A program made the translations under genes and the position numbers. From positions 3,558,246-3,622,245 of the forward strand of contig VZQC01000392.1 of the NCBI GenBank assembly GCA_009823505.1: a DNA stretch of 64,000 nt. Reading direction: 5' to 3'. The notes under the pieces are model-generated. The model searched no databases, was not told the origin of the DNA, and saw only the letters and a list, made by a program, of their open reading frames with translations. Shown piece by piece: positions 33,164 to 43,138 of the stretch. Each line of letters begins with the position of its first letter. Position 1 is the stretch's first letter. The DNA is from Rhizomys pruinosus (lineage: Eukaryota; Chordata; Mammalia; Rodentia; Spalacidae).

Positions 33164-33490
33164 ATATAATTGGAGGTGTCTGCAGAGGCCAGAGGAGGGT
33201 GTCATATCTCCTGTAGCTGGAGTTACAAGCAGATGTGAGCCACCTACTGTAGCTACTGGGAACCAAACTCTGGTCTTCTGGAAGAGCAGCAAGCTGGGTG
33301 TGCTGGCACCACCTTTAATCCCAGCACTCAGGAGGCAGAGGCAGGCGGATCTCTGGGAGTTCAAGGCCAGCCTGGTCTACAGAGTGAGCTCCAGGCAAGC
33401 TGGGACTGAAAGGGATAGCCTGTCTTGAAAATACCACCCCATAAAAGAGCAGCAAGCCCCCTTAACACACTGAGCCATCTCCCATCTTCT
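33095..33490 (-). mobile_element. Old B2 with internal TG repeat and nested B1
   Basis: The B2 tail area holds a TG run of about 40 bp (33118-33158). The body continues CAGAGGCCAGAGGAGGGTGTC up to 33293 and resumes at 33445, ending CTGAGCCATCTCCCATC. Confidence 0.85.
33294..33444 (+). mobile_element. B1 SINE inside B2
   Basis: GCTGGGTGTGCTGGCACC start. AAGAGCAGCAAG flanks it exactly (33282-33293 and 33445-33456). Confidence 0.95.
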
Positions 33491-33652
33491 TAAAAAATTA
33501 TTAAAATGGTTTAGTCCAAGTCTATTAAATAATTTCATAAAACACTAAAATGCTTTAAATACACATTTTAGGGACAATAAATACCCCAAACCCTGGAAGT
33601 TCTGTTCATCTATGTAAAACTATATTTGTTGAGTCACAAGAATTTTTATTAA

Positions 33653-33787
33653 GCCCGGGTGTGGTAGCACACACCCTTAATCCTAGCACTTGGGAGGTAG
33701 AGGCAGAGGCAGGTAGATCTGTCAGCCCAAGACCAGGACAACTGGGTTGGCAGGGAGACCCTGTCTCAAAAAGGCCCCCCCAAAAAA
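33653..33787 (+). mobile_element. B1 SINE
   Basis: GCCCGGGTGTGGTAGCACAC start and AGACCCTGTCTCAAAAAGG end. AGAATTTTTATTAA flanks it exactly (33639-33652 and 33788-33801). Confidence 0.96.
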
Positions 33788-33801
33788 AGAATTTTTATTA
33801 A

Positions 33802-34150
33802 ATTATAAAATTTTGTATTGGCTACCTAGATTTGGATAAGGATTTTCTTCCAAACCAGGCTCTTGAAAGAAATTAAATTTTATTCCTCTTTTGAATAGTC
33901 AAGGGTTACAGAAAATAGAAGGACATAAAGATGCTTTCTATTAAAATACCTCTAAATAATGTAAAGACCTCCTTTATTAGGTGACTTTTAAAGTAGGATA
34001 GAAAGACAGAAAACTAAGGGGACGTAGGAAAGGGGAAGTAGCCCTAACCAGAAAGTCTGGTTGAAGCATCTGGCCAGAATCCAGAATCACAACAGAACTA
34101 ACGAAATTTGCTGTGGAGATTGTTGACATGGAGCCAGTATTCTCTTTTTA
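33802..34150. other. AT-rich single-copy sequence, no feature seen
   Basis: No repeat or exon was recognised. Confidence 0.4.
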
Positions 34151-34159
34151 TCTTTGAAG

Positions 34160-34378
34160 AATTGTTTTTATTTTTATTTTGTCTGTATGAGTGTTTTGCC
34201 TGCATGTATATAACTGTACCCTGTTGTACAATGCCTACTGAGGCCAGAACAAGGCATTGGATCCCCCAGAACTGGAATTATGAACGCTTGTTAGATACCA
34301 TGTATGTGCTGGGAACTGAACTCAGGTCCTCTGCAAGAGCAGCCAGTGCTCTTAACTGCTGAGTCATCTCTCCAACCC
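34160..34378 (-). mobile_element. B2 SINE
   Basis: TATGAGTGTTTTGCCTGC near the tail, GAGTCATCTCTCCAACCC at the head, inverted. Confidence 0.92.
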
Positions 34379-34385
34379 TTTTGAA

Positions 34386-34540
34386 GATTTCTTTTTACTA
34401 TTTTAAAATTATGTGTTTATGTTTGTGGGGAGGGAGGGGTAGTAAGTGTTCATGAGTGCAGGTGCCCACAGAGGCCAGCACAGGGCATCAGATCCCCTGG
34501 AGCTGGAGTTATAGGTGGTTATGACCTGCCCATGCTATGT
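34386..34540 (-). mobile_element. Partial old B2 SINE
   Basis: GCCCACAGAGGCCAGCACAG and ATCCCCTGGAGCTGGAGTTA match the B2 middle. The head half is absent where the unclassified repeat begins at 34545. Confidence 0.75.
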
Positions 34541-34544
34541 GAAC

Positions 34545-34806
34545 CATGCTTAAGGCCTAGGCATTAATGACCTTTGAGTCTAACTTTGCTACTTTCCCAG
34601 CTGTAAATTTCTAAAAAATCTCACAAATAACTTTATGAACTTTGTTTACAGTCAAAATGTATGTGTTAACACCTTGGTGACGTAGCATAATGAAGACTTC
34701 CTTGACCCTTACGATCCGAGGTTTTACCTTTTAGGCCTGTGCACCTCAGACACCAATGAGGAAAACATTCCTTAGCTCCTCAAATGGTGTAACTTCAGAA
34801 GCCACC
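34545..34806. repeat. Unclassified dispersed repeat, copy 2
   Basis: Co-linear with the repeat at 29361-29753, from CATGCTTAAGGCCTAGG to GTAACTTCAGAAGCCACC, at roughly 70 percent similarity by eye. It abuts a truncated B2, so it may have inserted there. Confidence 0.6.
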
Positions 34807-34829
34807 AAAATTGTGTTTTTGTTGTTGAT

Positions 34830-35345
34830 TGTTGTTTTAAAAACATTTTATTAATTCTTTGAGAAGTTCATCATTGTATTTTTTTAATTTTGTTTTATTT
34901 TACTTATTTTATTTATTTATTTATTTTTTTGAGACAGGGTCTCCCTATAGCCCCAGCTGGCCTGGAACTCACAGAGATTGGCCTGTGTCTGCCTCCCAAG
35001 TGCTAGGATCAAAGGCGTGCGCCACCACGCCTGGCTTAAAGACAGTTAGCTGCCATGTGGGTGCTGGGAATTGAACCCCGGTCCTCTGCAAGAGCAGTCG
35101 GTACTCTTAACCGCTGAGCCATCTCTCCAGCCATCATCATTGTATTTCGATCATATTTATCCTTCCAACTCCTTCCATGTCTACCCACCCAACTTTGTGT
35201 CTTTTTTTTTTTAAGTCCAGTCTTTGTTCACAGTTGTGTGTGAATTGACCATCATTTTCCTGAGCACTCTTCTCTCACTAAAGGCTGTGCCTAACTCTAA
35301 CTGCACTTCCTGTTGACTGATCCTGAAGCAGCAGGTGGGGCTTTG
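34830..35345 (-). mobile_element. L1 3' UTR fragment split by a chimeric SINE
   Basis: AAACATTTTATTAATTC and TTCATCATTGTATTT on the left, and TTTCGATCATATTTATCC and CACCCAACTTTGTGTC on the right, resemble the inverted 3' end of rodent L1/Lx elements. Confidence 0.6.
34882..35133 (-). mobile_element. Chimeric B2-B1 SINE, copy 1
   Basis: On the minus strand it reads: B2 head with A and B boxes (35133 to about 35041), cut at AACTGTCTTTAA, then directly a B1 from GCCAGGCGTGGTGGCGC to its A-rich AAATAAAT tail. One 14-bp duplication, TCATCATTGTATTT (34868-34881 and 35134-35147), flanks the whole unit, so the fused RNA inserted in one event. A second copy with the same junction is at 39165-39390. 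Confidence 0.88.
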
Positions 35346-35604
35346 TCTCACTGACAGTCACTGTGCCCACCCTTCTAGAAGTAACCAAAGCCAAGACCCC
35401 ATGCTTCTTATGCATGGCTACCTGACATTCCATTCCTTCCACGTACTCACAGAGTGGCTTGGCAGGAAAATAACCCCATGGGTTTCACTTACCTACATGT
35501 CTTCCAACCTTGGTGCTTTGACGTTTGTTTTGTTGTCCTCTGCTTCCAGACATAAACACTTGCCTCTCTTCACATATATGCTTCGGCCTTTATAACACCC
35601 CCCT
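35346..35604. other. Single-copy sequence, no feature seen
   Basis: An 86-codon frame is present (35335-35595) without a recognised domain. Confidence 0.4.
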
Positions 35605-35700
35605 TCTTTTTAAAAATTTTTTATTTATTTGTTTATTTATTTATTTATTTATTTATTTTTATGTGTATGAATGTATTGTCTGCATGCAGGTCTGCGCACC
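35605..35700 (-). mobile_element. 5'-truncated B2 fragment
   Basis: ATTT-repeat tail, TGTGTATGAATGTATTG and GCATGCAGGTCTGCGCACC, then unrelated sequence. Confidence 0.92.
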
Positions 35701-35921
35701 AACAATATAGACAGGAGCTCTTCACCAGGCTAGGTACCTACAAAGCAAGACTGACCTATGCACCACTTCCCCCAAGACTGAAGAATGTTCGTTCAGACAC
35801 AGGGCTGATTGACATGGGGTCCAGAAGCCTCGATTCCACATGCCAGCCCCTCCCTTGGCTATGAGATTATCATCATCATATATATTATATATGTTGCCAT
35901 CTTTAAAATTATTATGGGGCT

Positions 35922-36161
35922 GGGCTGGAGAGATAGCCTAGCGGTTAGGAGCACCGACGCTCTTGCAGAGGACCCGGGTTCGATCCCCAGCACCCACATG
36001 GCGGCTAAGAACCGTCTGTAACTCCAATTCCAGGAGAACTCCAGTTCCAGGGGAGTCCGAGACCCTCTTCTGACCTCCGCGGCATTGCACGACATGGGTG
36101 CACAGACCTGCATGCAGACAGTACATTCATACACATACAAAAATAAATAAATAATAAAAAA
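35922..36161 (+). mobile_element. Young B2 SINE
   Basis: GGGCTGGAGAGATAGCC start, GGGTTCGATCCCCAGC in the B box. AAAATTATTATGGGGCT flanks it exactly (35905-35921 and 36162-36178). Confidence 0.97.
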
Positions 36162-36181
36162 AAAATTATTATGGGGCTTAT

Positions 36182-36331
36182 TTTGTTTTGTTTCGTTTTT
36201 TGTTCAAACATAGTCTCACATAACCCAGACTGGCCTTGAATTTACTATGTACCTTAAGATGACCTTGAACTTGGGATCTTCCTGCCTCTGCCTCCTGAAT
36301 GCTGAGATTACAGTCCTGTTCCACTTGAACC
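36182..36331 (-). mobile_element. Old B1-related SINE
   Basis: TTGTTCAAACATAGTCTCAC, CCTGCCTCTGCCTCCTGAATG and GCTGAGATTACAG in inverted B1 order, diverged. Confidence 0.75.
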
Positions 36332-37136
36332 AGGCAGGAATCCTGGCTTCACCTGAGTGGAAGAGTCTGGATCCAGCAGCTGACCTCCAGAGACACAAGA
36401 GACCCGAATTCTCCACCTACTAATGGAGTTACAGGCAAAAAATTCTTCCAGGACCAGAATGGGCAGGAATCCTGCATCCCACAAGCCCAGTACTTTTCTT
36501 TTTCAACATGGGACCTTGTTCAGACCCCATTTTCCTCCCCTGGACTTATCTAAATATCTGTGGTGCCAACCTGAGGCCCAAGTCCCCACCATACCAGGGA
36601 AGGACCATTTGCCTATCTTACGAGAAGAGATTATTAGACCAGCCCTCACCCCCCATTTGACCAAACCGAAAATAAATCCACTTCCTTTAACACTTTTGTT
36701 TCCTCGTTTCTTTTCGAACACGGAACCATCCGGCAATTGTCAGGACTCTGAGCACCAATAAAGCACAGTTGCCTTCCAAAATGGAGGAAGTCAGCGGACA
36801 CACCAAAAGCGGCTCTTCTCACCCTAATGTGGACTTCCCTGGCCTCAGCCTCCTCAAGTTATTTCAGAAAAGTCTCAGGACCAGAGTAGCACAAAGTACA
36901 CACCCTGTCCCTCAGCATCCCCTCACTCCTGACAGAATCAGGTTTTCACTCTTCATGGTAATTCAATATTTCTAAAGCCTTTACCCTACCTGGCTATTCT
37001 TAGTGATCCAGCTCAAAGACAAATTCCCACAGGCACCTGCAGGTGTGTTGACTTCCAGCATCACCTGTAAATCCAGAAACAAAACACCCTTGGAATGCCC
37101 AGGGTTAGCTGGTTCAACTGCAGAATATTCATTTGG
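36332..37136. other. Possible degraded LTR sequence
   Basis: TCCAGGACCAGAATGGGC (near 36448) resembles CCAGGACCAGACGGGG near 31073, with matching neighbours. AATAAA motifs occur near 36670 and 36758, the latter just before CAAAATGGAGG, a phrase also seen near 30580. This suggests remnants of one retroviral LTR family at both loci. Confidence 0.3.
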
Positions 37137-37149
37137 TAATCCTAATTTA

Positions 37150-37308
37150 TTTATTTATTTTGGGTCTTTTCGAGACAGGTTCTCCCTGTAGCCCCAGCTG
37201 TCCTGGAACTCGCTCTGTAGACCAGGCTGACCTTGAACGCACAAAGATCCGCCTGCCTCTGCCTCCTGAGTGCTAGGATTAAAGGCGTGCGCCACCACGC
37301 CCGGCTGT
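37150..37308 (-). mobile_element. B1 SINE
   Basis: TTTCGAGACAGGTTCTCCC and GCGCCACCACGCCCGGC. TAATCCTAATTTA flanks it exactly (37137-37149 and 37309-37321). Confidence 0.97.
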
Positions 37309-37405
37309 TAATCCTAATTTAAAGCATTTCTCAAAGATGTTAATCTGCAAATTCTATGTGCACTGATACAGCAGCACATCAATTACTTCAGATAAAAAGG
37401 TGCTG

Positions 37406-37612
37406 GGCTGGAGAGATGGCTCAGTGCTCAAAAGTACTTGCTTCTCTTACACAGGACCCAGGTTCCATTCCCACCACATACATGATAGCTAATACCATCT
37501 GTAACTCCAATTCCAGGAGGATCTGACACCCTCTTCTGGCCTCCTCGGGGATTGCAGGTACAGATGCACTAACATGCACACAGGCAGAACACTCATCCAC
37601 ATAAAATAATAG
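37406..37612 (+). mobile_element. B2 SINE
   Basis: GGCTGGAGAGATGGCTCAG start, ACACCCTCTTCTGGCCTCC, tail ATAAAATAATAG. Confidence 0.92.
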
Positions 37613-38067
37613 ATGAAGTCATAAGTCGCAGCCATGTAGGTGTATTAAGCCTACCAGCTTTTCTGAGCTACTTAGAAGAGGCTACTTTTCCTTTTCCTCC
37701 TTCTATGTCTTTCCTAAGTGTGCGTCCCCGACACTTTGACCTTCCTCACTCTTTCTCTGAAGCTCGGCAGCAAGCCATGACCCCCTCCATGCAGCTGCTG
37801 GCCTGCCAGGCTTGCAAACTGCCGGCATAGCATTCTCTCTTCCTCTTCTCCATCCTCCTCCTCCAAGCATCTGCTGAGATTGACAGCTTGCCTGCCCTAC
37901 AGTTTTTCTTTTAAACTCAAATAAAATTGTCCTCTGCTCCCCCTCAAGCTAAATAAAAAATACAGAACAATGGATAAGCACTACCTTATTAAAACAATCT
38001 ATGCCTCTACTTTCCTAGAAAGATAACATGAAACTCATTGATAAGCAGGAGTAAAGGAACTTTATTG
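37613..38067. other. Single-copy sequence, no gene recognised
   Basis: A TC-rich segment at 37830-37865 and AATAAA motifs near 37920 and 37951 are the only notable points; they could belong to an old LTR end. Confidence 0.35.
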
Positions 38068-38203
38068 GGCTGGGGGAGGTAGCTCGTCCCTATAAGTACC
38101 AGCCCTTGACAGAAAGAATCAGGACTTCAAGGTCATCTTCAGCTATACTCCAAGGTCAAGGCCAGCAGGGGCTACATGAGACCCTGTCCAAGAAAAAAGA
38201 AGA
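38068..38203 (+). mobile_element. Old B1/B4-related SINE
   Basis: GGCTGGGGGAGGTAGCTC head and GGCCAGCAGGGGCTACATGA then GACCCTGTCC, diverged. Confidence 0.6.
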
Positions 38204-38217
38204 AAAGAATCTGAGAT

Positions 38218-38985
38218 CTCCCAAGACCACTCGAAGCAAGCGCAGCTCTCTTCACAATAGCAAGGAGCTGGAACCAACCCAAATGCCCCTCAACTGACGA
38301 GTGGATAGAGAAAATGTGGTACATCTACACAATGGAGTTCTATGTGCCAGTAACGAAAGATGACATCATGAGCTTTGCAGGAAAATGGCTGGAGCTAGAA
38401 GACATCATGCTGAGTGAAGTAACACAGTCCCAGAAAAACAAACAATGAATGGTATCCCTCATCTGTGGATGCTAGTGCCAATTACCTAGTTGTAAGTATT
38501 TCTTGTGCATGGCCCCTTGAGCTTTTNCTATACACAATGGAGTTCTATGTGCCAGTAACGAACCGATCGACACCAATCACGAGCTTTTGCAGGAAAATGG
38601 CTAGAACTAGAAGGACATCATGCTGAGTAAACACAGTCCCAGAAAAACAAACAATGAATGGTAAATCCCTCAATCTGTGGATGCTAGTGCAAATTACCTA
38701 GTTGTAAGTATTTCTTGTGCATGGCCCTTGAGGTTTTGTCCAAAGCATTGGGAATGATGATATTGGAAATCAACAACAGAAAGGACTGCTATCGAAGAAC
38801 TGACTGAAACAGTGAACTTCGCTCAAAACAGTCAATTCCACATGAGAATATTGAGAAATGAACCTGAGAAAGAGATGAAAAGATGTTGCAAGAATGCATG
38901 AGCCTGGTGGGGGGGGGACAGGACTGGGGTACACGGTCTAGATTTGATAAAATAAAATATATTAAATAATTAAAAAAACCCTTTC
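38218..38985 (+). mobile_element. L1 3' end with duplicated, error-rich segment at N
   Basis: CAATAGCAAGGAGCTGGAAC through GTGGTACATCTACAC is the ORF2 end, then the 3' UTR (CCCTCATCTGTGGATGCTAG) to an ATAAAATATATTAAA tail. The single N at 38527 separates two versions of the same about 205-bp segment (38325-38526 and 38528-38737); the second has many small indels. Confidence 0.9.
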
Positions 38986-39017
38986 TTGTAAGTCAGTCAG
39001 TGATGTTTAACTGTTAA

Positions 39018-39026
<9 letters not shown>

Positions 39027-39053
<27 letters not shown>
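39027..39053. repeat. TG microsatellite
   Basis: About 13 GT units. Confidence 0.95.
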
Positions 39054-39054
<1 letters not shown>

Positions 39055-39164
39055 TGTAGTATAGATATAGGTCATGCTCTTTGTGTAGGAGGCTGAAAGG
39101 TTCAAATTCAAGCTATCTTCCTCTTCTGAATTGCTTCCTAAATCATTTATTAATTATTATTATA

Positions 39165-39390
39165 TTAATTATTATTGAAGACAGGGTTCCCTATAGCCCC
39201 AGCGCCCTGGAACTCACTCTGTAGACCAGGCTGGCTTTGAAAATCAGGCAGAGATCTCCTCCCTCTGCCTCCAGAGTGCTAGATTTAAAGGCTGTGCCAC
39301 CCACACCGGCTTTAAAGACATGTTCTTAGCCGCCATGTGGGTGCGCGGAATCGAACCCCGGTCCTCTGCAATGAGCAGTCAGTACTCTTT
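39165..39390 (-). mobile_element. Chimeric B2-B1 SINE, copy 2, error-rich
   Basis: Inverted B1 (GAAGACAGGGTTCCCTATAG to CACACCGGC) runs straight into TTTAAAGACATG and the B2 head half (GCCGCCATGTGGGTGCGCGG to GCAGTCAGTACTC). The junction matches the copy at 34.9 kb. Single-base gaps in normally fixed B1 and B2 words suggest poor base quality. Confidence 0.75.
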
Positions 39391-39640
39391 TTTTTAAAAT
39401 TTTTATTTTTTTGAATGTGTATTGCAGTGTACCTGTCTGCATGTAGGCTTTGTGCATCCATGTCCGTGCAATGCCGGCGGAGGTCAGAAGAAGGCAAAAG
39501 ATTCCCCTGGAACTGGGGTTCCCCTGGAACTGGTGTTTCCTGGAATTGGAAGTTACAGATGGTTTCTTAGCCGCCATGTTGGGTGCTGGGGCTCAAACAC
39601 AGTCTCGCAAGAGCAGGTCAGTGCCCTTAACTAACTAGGT
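39391..39640 (-). mobile_element. B2 SINE, error-rich
   Basis: B2 order is intact, but familiar words carry extra or missing bases (TGTATTGCAGTGTACCTGTC, CCATGTTGGGTGCTGG). Confidence 0.88.
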
Positions 39641-40251
39641 TTCAAGATCCTCCTTCAACGGCCAGAGCCACCCGGTCCGCTACAAAGACAAAGCCTATCA
39701 GTAACTCTTAACCATCTCCATCTCTACGCAGCTCCGACTCTAGTTCCTTATTATTAGTATGGAAAGTATGTCTCGTCAGCCTGAGGACATGTCCACGCGG
39801 AGCCTGACTGATTGGCGGATAGGATTGCCGAGTGAGGCCTGGAGACCCTCTTCTGGTCTGCTAGCCCCGCTAGCACGGACGAGCCAGCGCCACACATCAC
39901 CTGTTCCCAGCTTTTGTACTTGTGGTCAATTCCAGAGGCCTAACACATGCTTGTGAGAGGAACAAGACATCTCGTCCTGGACTGGGGGAGCCAATCTCCC
40001 AGCAAAGCCCTATCATTGAACCTAACAGGCGCTTTTTTGTTTGTCCCTTAGAAAGTCTTACACTATGGGTAATTACGCAGGGGCTGGCTCGGTAAACTAG
40101 TCATCCTTCCATAATCATGTTATGGGGAAACTAAAATGCATTTATGTAGTTAGATACTTCAATTGTGCTCCTTAGTCATGTTATTCCGTTTTGCATAAAT
40201 TAAACATCTGGTTTTTTTTTGTGTTTTTCTTTGTGAAGTGTTTTTGTGTGC
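39641..40251. other. Single-copy sequence, possibly low quality at its start
   Basis: No feature recognised. It continues from the error-rich region beginning at 38,527. Confidence 0.4.
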
Positions 40252-40402
40252 ATCTTTTTTTTTAATGAAACAAGGTCTCTCTGTAGCCCCAGATGGCTTG
40301 GAACTTACTATGGAGATCAAGTTGGCCTTGAACTCACAGAGATCCACCTACCTCTGCCTCCTGAGTGCTGGGATTAAAGGTGTGCACCACCACATCTGGC
40401 TA
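40252..40402 (-). mobile_element. B1 SINE
   Basis: T-run, AACAAGGTCTCTCTGTAGCC and TGCACCACCACATCTGGC. Confidence 0.93.
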
Positions 40403-41924
40403 TGTCAATTCACCTTTATCAACATAATCTGATTTTTATTTGATTAGAATCTGTGACCATTCACACACTTGAGCCAGCTAGGATTTCCCCCAAGTAAACC
40501 ACACTGAACACAGAAACATTTAAACGAAACTTGGAAACCCACTACCAACCTTAACTCTGGCCCAGGCTGTTGTGGTCCTCAACCACCTTTCCTGAGGGCT
40601 GACTGAGCTCACAGGTAGTTTCACCTAAATCACGGCTAGGAGATGAGGAAAGTGAGGGACATGGCTCTCCAGTCACTCACCACACACAGTAGCGGAGCCA
40701 GGTGGCCTGCCTGGGCCTTGCTGGACCTCAGGGCAGTTTTTTTCTGATAGAGAAACTCAATCTGTGTGACACTTCCCTAGTGTCAAATGGGGAAGAAGGA
40801 GAACTTGTGACTACCGTGGTGGGTGGCCAGAGGTTGTTGTTAACCAAGAAGGAACTTGGTGCTTCTCACCTGGGGAGTGAGAGGGGAGATGGGCCACTCA
40901 GGAGTGGTTTTAATTCAGTAGGAACTTTCTGGTAACCTGCTCCAGGGATTAGTAAATTGAGCATGAGAGTGGCAGAGGGCAGCTCTCATCTAATGCCTGA
41001 GGGGCCTTTCAGCCCCAAGATGGCTTCACTGGAGAACAACCCTACAAAACACCACCCTGGGGCCCAGGACAGGCTCCCAGTCCCCACAAGTCAGGGCCTG
41101 GACAGGCAGTGGCCCACCACAGGCCGGGCACCCAGAACTGCTGGGAGGGGATGCCAGCTGACTGCCAGGGGACTGAGAGCAAAGGCTTAGTGCCAGCCTG
41201 GGCTCTTGGACAAGGACAGGGCTTAGTTTACTTTTCAGTAAAATGAGGTAGTTTGGGCTCTAAGGGTCTCAAGGGAGCCTGGGCCCTGGGCAGATGAGGT
41301 ATTTTAAAAGTTGCAAACTGTACATGAGGTCAGCCTCCACCCAAACTCAACGTAATTGTGCTGAAAATGCACAGGCACTAACCAAAAGGGTGGAGGTGTT
41401 AAGTGGTGTCTGTCAGCACGTCATAGGAAAAGCACAAGTGTAAGTTTTCAGAAAACAAATTATTTTAAATACCATGTTCTAGAGAGGAGAAATTATAAAG
41501 CACTGTTCTTAGCAGAGATCAGCACCCTGGGATATGCTGAGACTGGCCTGTGGAAAAGCCCAAATGCTGCATCATGCTGGACTGCTGACACCCTTCCCCC
41601 TTCCCAGTGGCCACTGGTAAGTGAGCTGCCATCCAGGGACTAGAAAGAAGCCTTGCCCAACCAGCCCAGAGGTCAGAGTCAGGTCAGAAAGAGTTGGAGG
41701 CTAGACCCCAGTGACAGCAGAGCCCAGGCTAGCACCCAGGCTGTGCAGAAGCTGTGCTGCAGCTGCAAAGGCCCTAGGTTTGAGTCTAGGCTCCTTCCTC
41801 CCAGTCAGAGGCAAGGCAACGTGTGTATCCTCTGAAGATGGCAAGCCTGCACACCTCCCACATGGCCTGCGCTCTCATCAGCACACCCTCAGGGACTCCC
41901 ACAAGGTGAGGAGCAGAGAGCCAG
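40403..41924. other. Long SINE-free stretch, no gene recognised
   Basis: About 1.5 kb of single-copy DNA. Frames of 77 codons at 40702 and 40957 have no domain or splice support. Confidence 0.45.
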
Positions 41925-42107
41925 CCAGAGGAGCCGGAGGAGCTGGAGGAGCCAGAGGAGCCGGAGGAGCCGGAGGAGCCAGCCGAGCCAGAGGAGCCGG
42001 AGGAGCCGGAGGAGCCAGAGGAGCCAGAGGAGCCGGAGGAGCCGGAGGAGCCGGAGGAGCCGGAGGAGCCGGAGGAGCCGGAGGAGCCGGAGGAGCCAGC
42101 CGAGCTG
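41925..42107. repeat. 9-bp GAG-GAG-CCG minisatellite
   Basis: About 20 units of GAGGAGCCG with GAGGAGCCA, GCCGAGCCA and GAGGAGCTG variants. In one frame it reads Glu-Glu-Pro repeats; the other frames are also open. Confidence 0.95.
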
Positions 42108-42329
42108 GAGGCCAGGGCGAGGCTTCAGCAGTGGGCAAGGCAGCATGGCAGGATGCTCAAGGGCATTCTCCTGTCAGGCTCTGGGTCTGAGGTGCCATCT
42201 GCCCACTCCTTCTCCCTGTTTATCTCCCACAGGCCTAGAAACAACCCCTAAACAGCCTAACTCCACTCTGCGTCGAGTGCTTGGCGATCCCACCCATGCA
42301 GGGTCTGCAGAAGAGCACTCGACTCTAAC

Positions 42330-42690
42330 TTCATTTTTGTGGCTGTGACCAAAGGTAACTTGGTTGGGGGAGGGTTTATTCATCTCACAATTCCAGGTTA
42401 TAGCCCATCACTTCAGGGGAGTCACAGTAGCAGAAGCTTGAGATGGCTGGTCACATGACAGCCAAATCCAAAGCAGAGCTCATTTGCTCTCTCTACTCAG
42501 CTGTCCCCTACTAAGGCAGTTCAGGACCCTCCGCATAGGGAATGGAGCCACCCACGGTGGGCTGGGCCTTCTGACAACAATTAACTTAATGAAGACACTC
42601 CCCAACAGACATGTACACAGGCCAGCCCAATGCAGACAGTGCTCAATGAGACTCTTCCTAGGTGATTCCAGGTTGTGTCAAGTTGATGAT
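42330..42690 (-). mobile_element. Solo MaLR-type LTR, old
   Basis: GGCTGTGACCAAAGGTAACTTGG, CCACCCACGGTGGGCTGGGC and GTTGTGTCAAGTTGATGATG match, in order, the inverted LTR features of the element at 13.2-16.1 kb. No partner LTR lies nearby. Confidence 0.75.
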
Positions 42691-42734
42691 GAACCATCGC
42701 AACTCCACTTGCTTAGAAGTGCAGCTGTGGGACC

Positions 42735-42894
42735 GGATGTAGCCTTTAATTACCAAATTAAAGAGACAGAGGCAGGAGGATCAGAAGTTCAAGGTCATCC
42801 TCAGCCACATAGTGAATAAGTTCAAGATCAGCCTGGTCTACATAGTGAGTTCCAGGCTAGCCAGTGCTATATATATATAGTAAGGCCTTGTCAG

Positions 42895-42896
<2 letters not shown>
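42735..42896 (+). mobile_element. B1-related SINE with internal duplication
   Basis: GTAGCCTTTAATTACC start; TCAGCCACATAGTGAATAAG and GCCTGGTCTACATAGTGAG are two copies of the same B1 segment. Confidence 0.75.
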
Positions 42897-43054
<158 letters not shown>

Positions 43055-43095
43055 AAGAGCTGTGGGCACATGCAAATTATATATACATGAATGAG

Positions 43096-43096
<1 letters not shown>

Positions 43097-43138
<42 letters not shown>
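43097..43138. repeat. TG microsatellite
   Basis: About 20 GT units. Confidence 0.97.
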
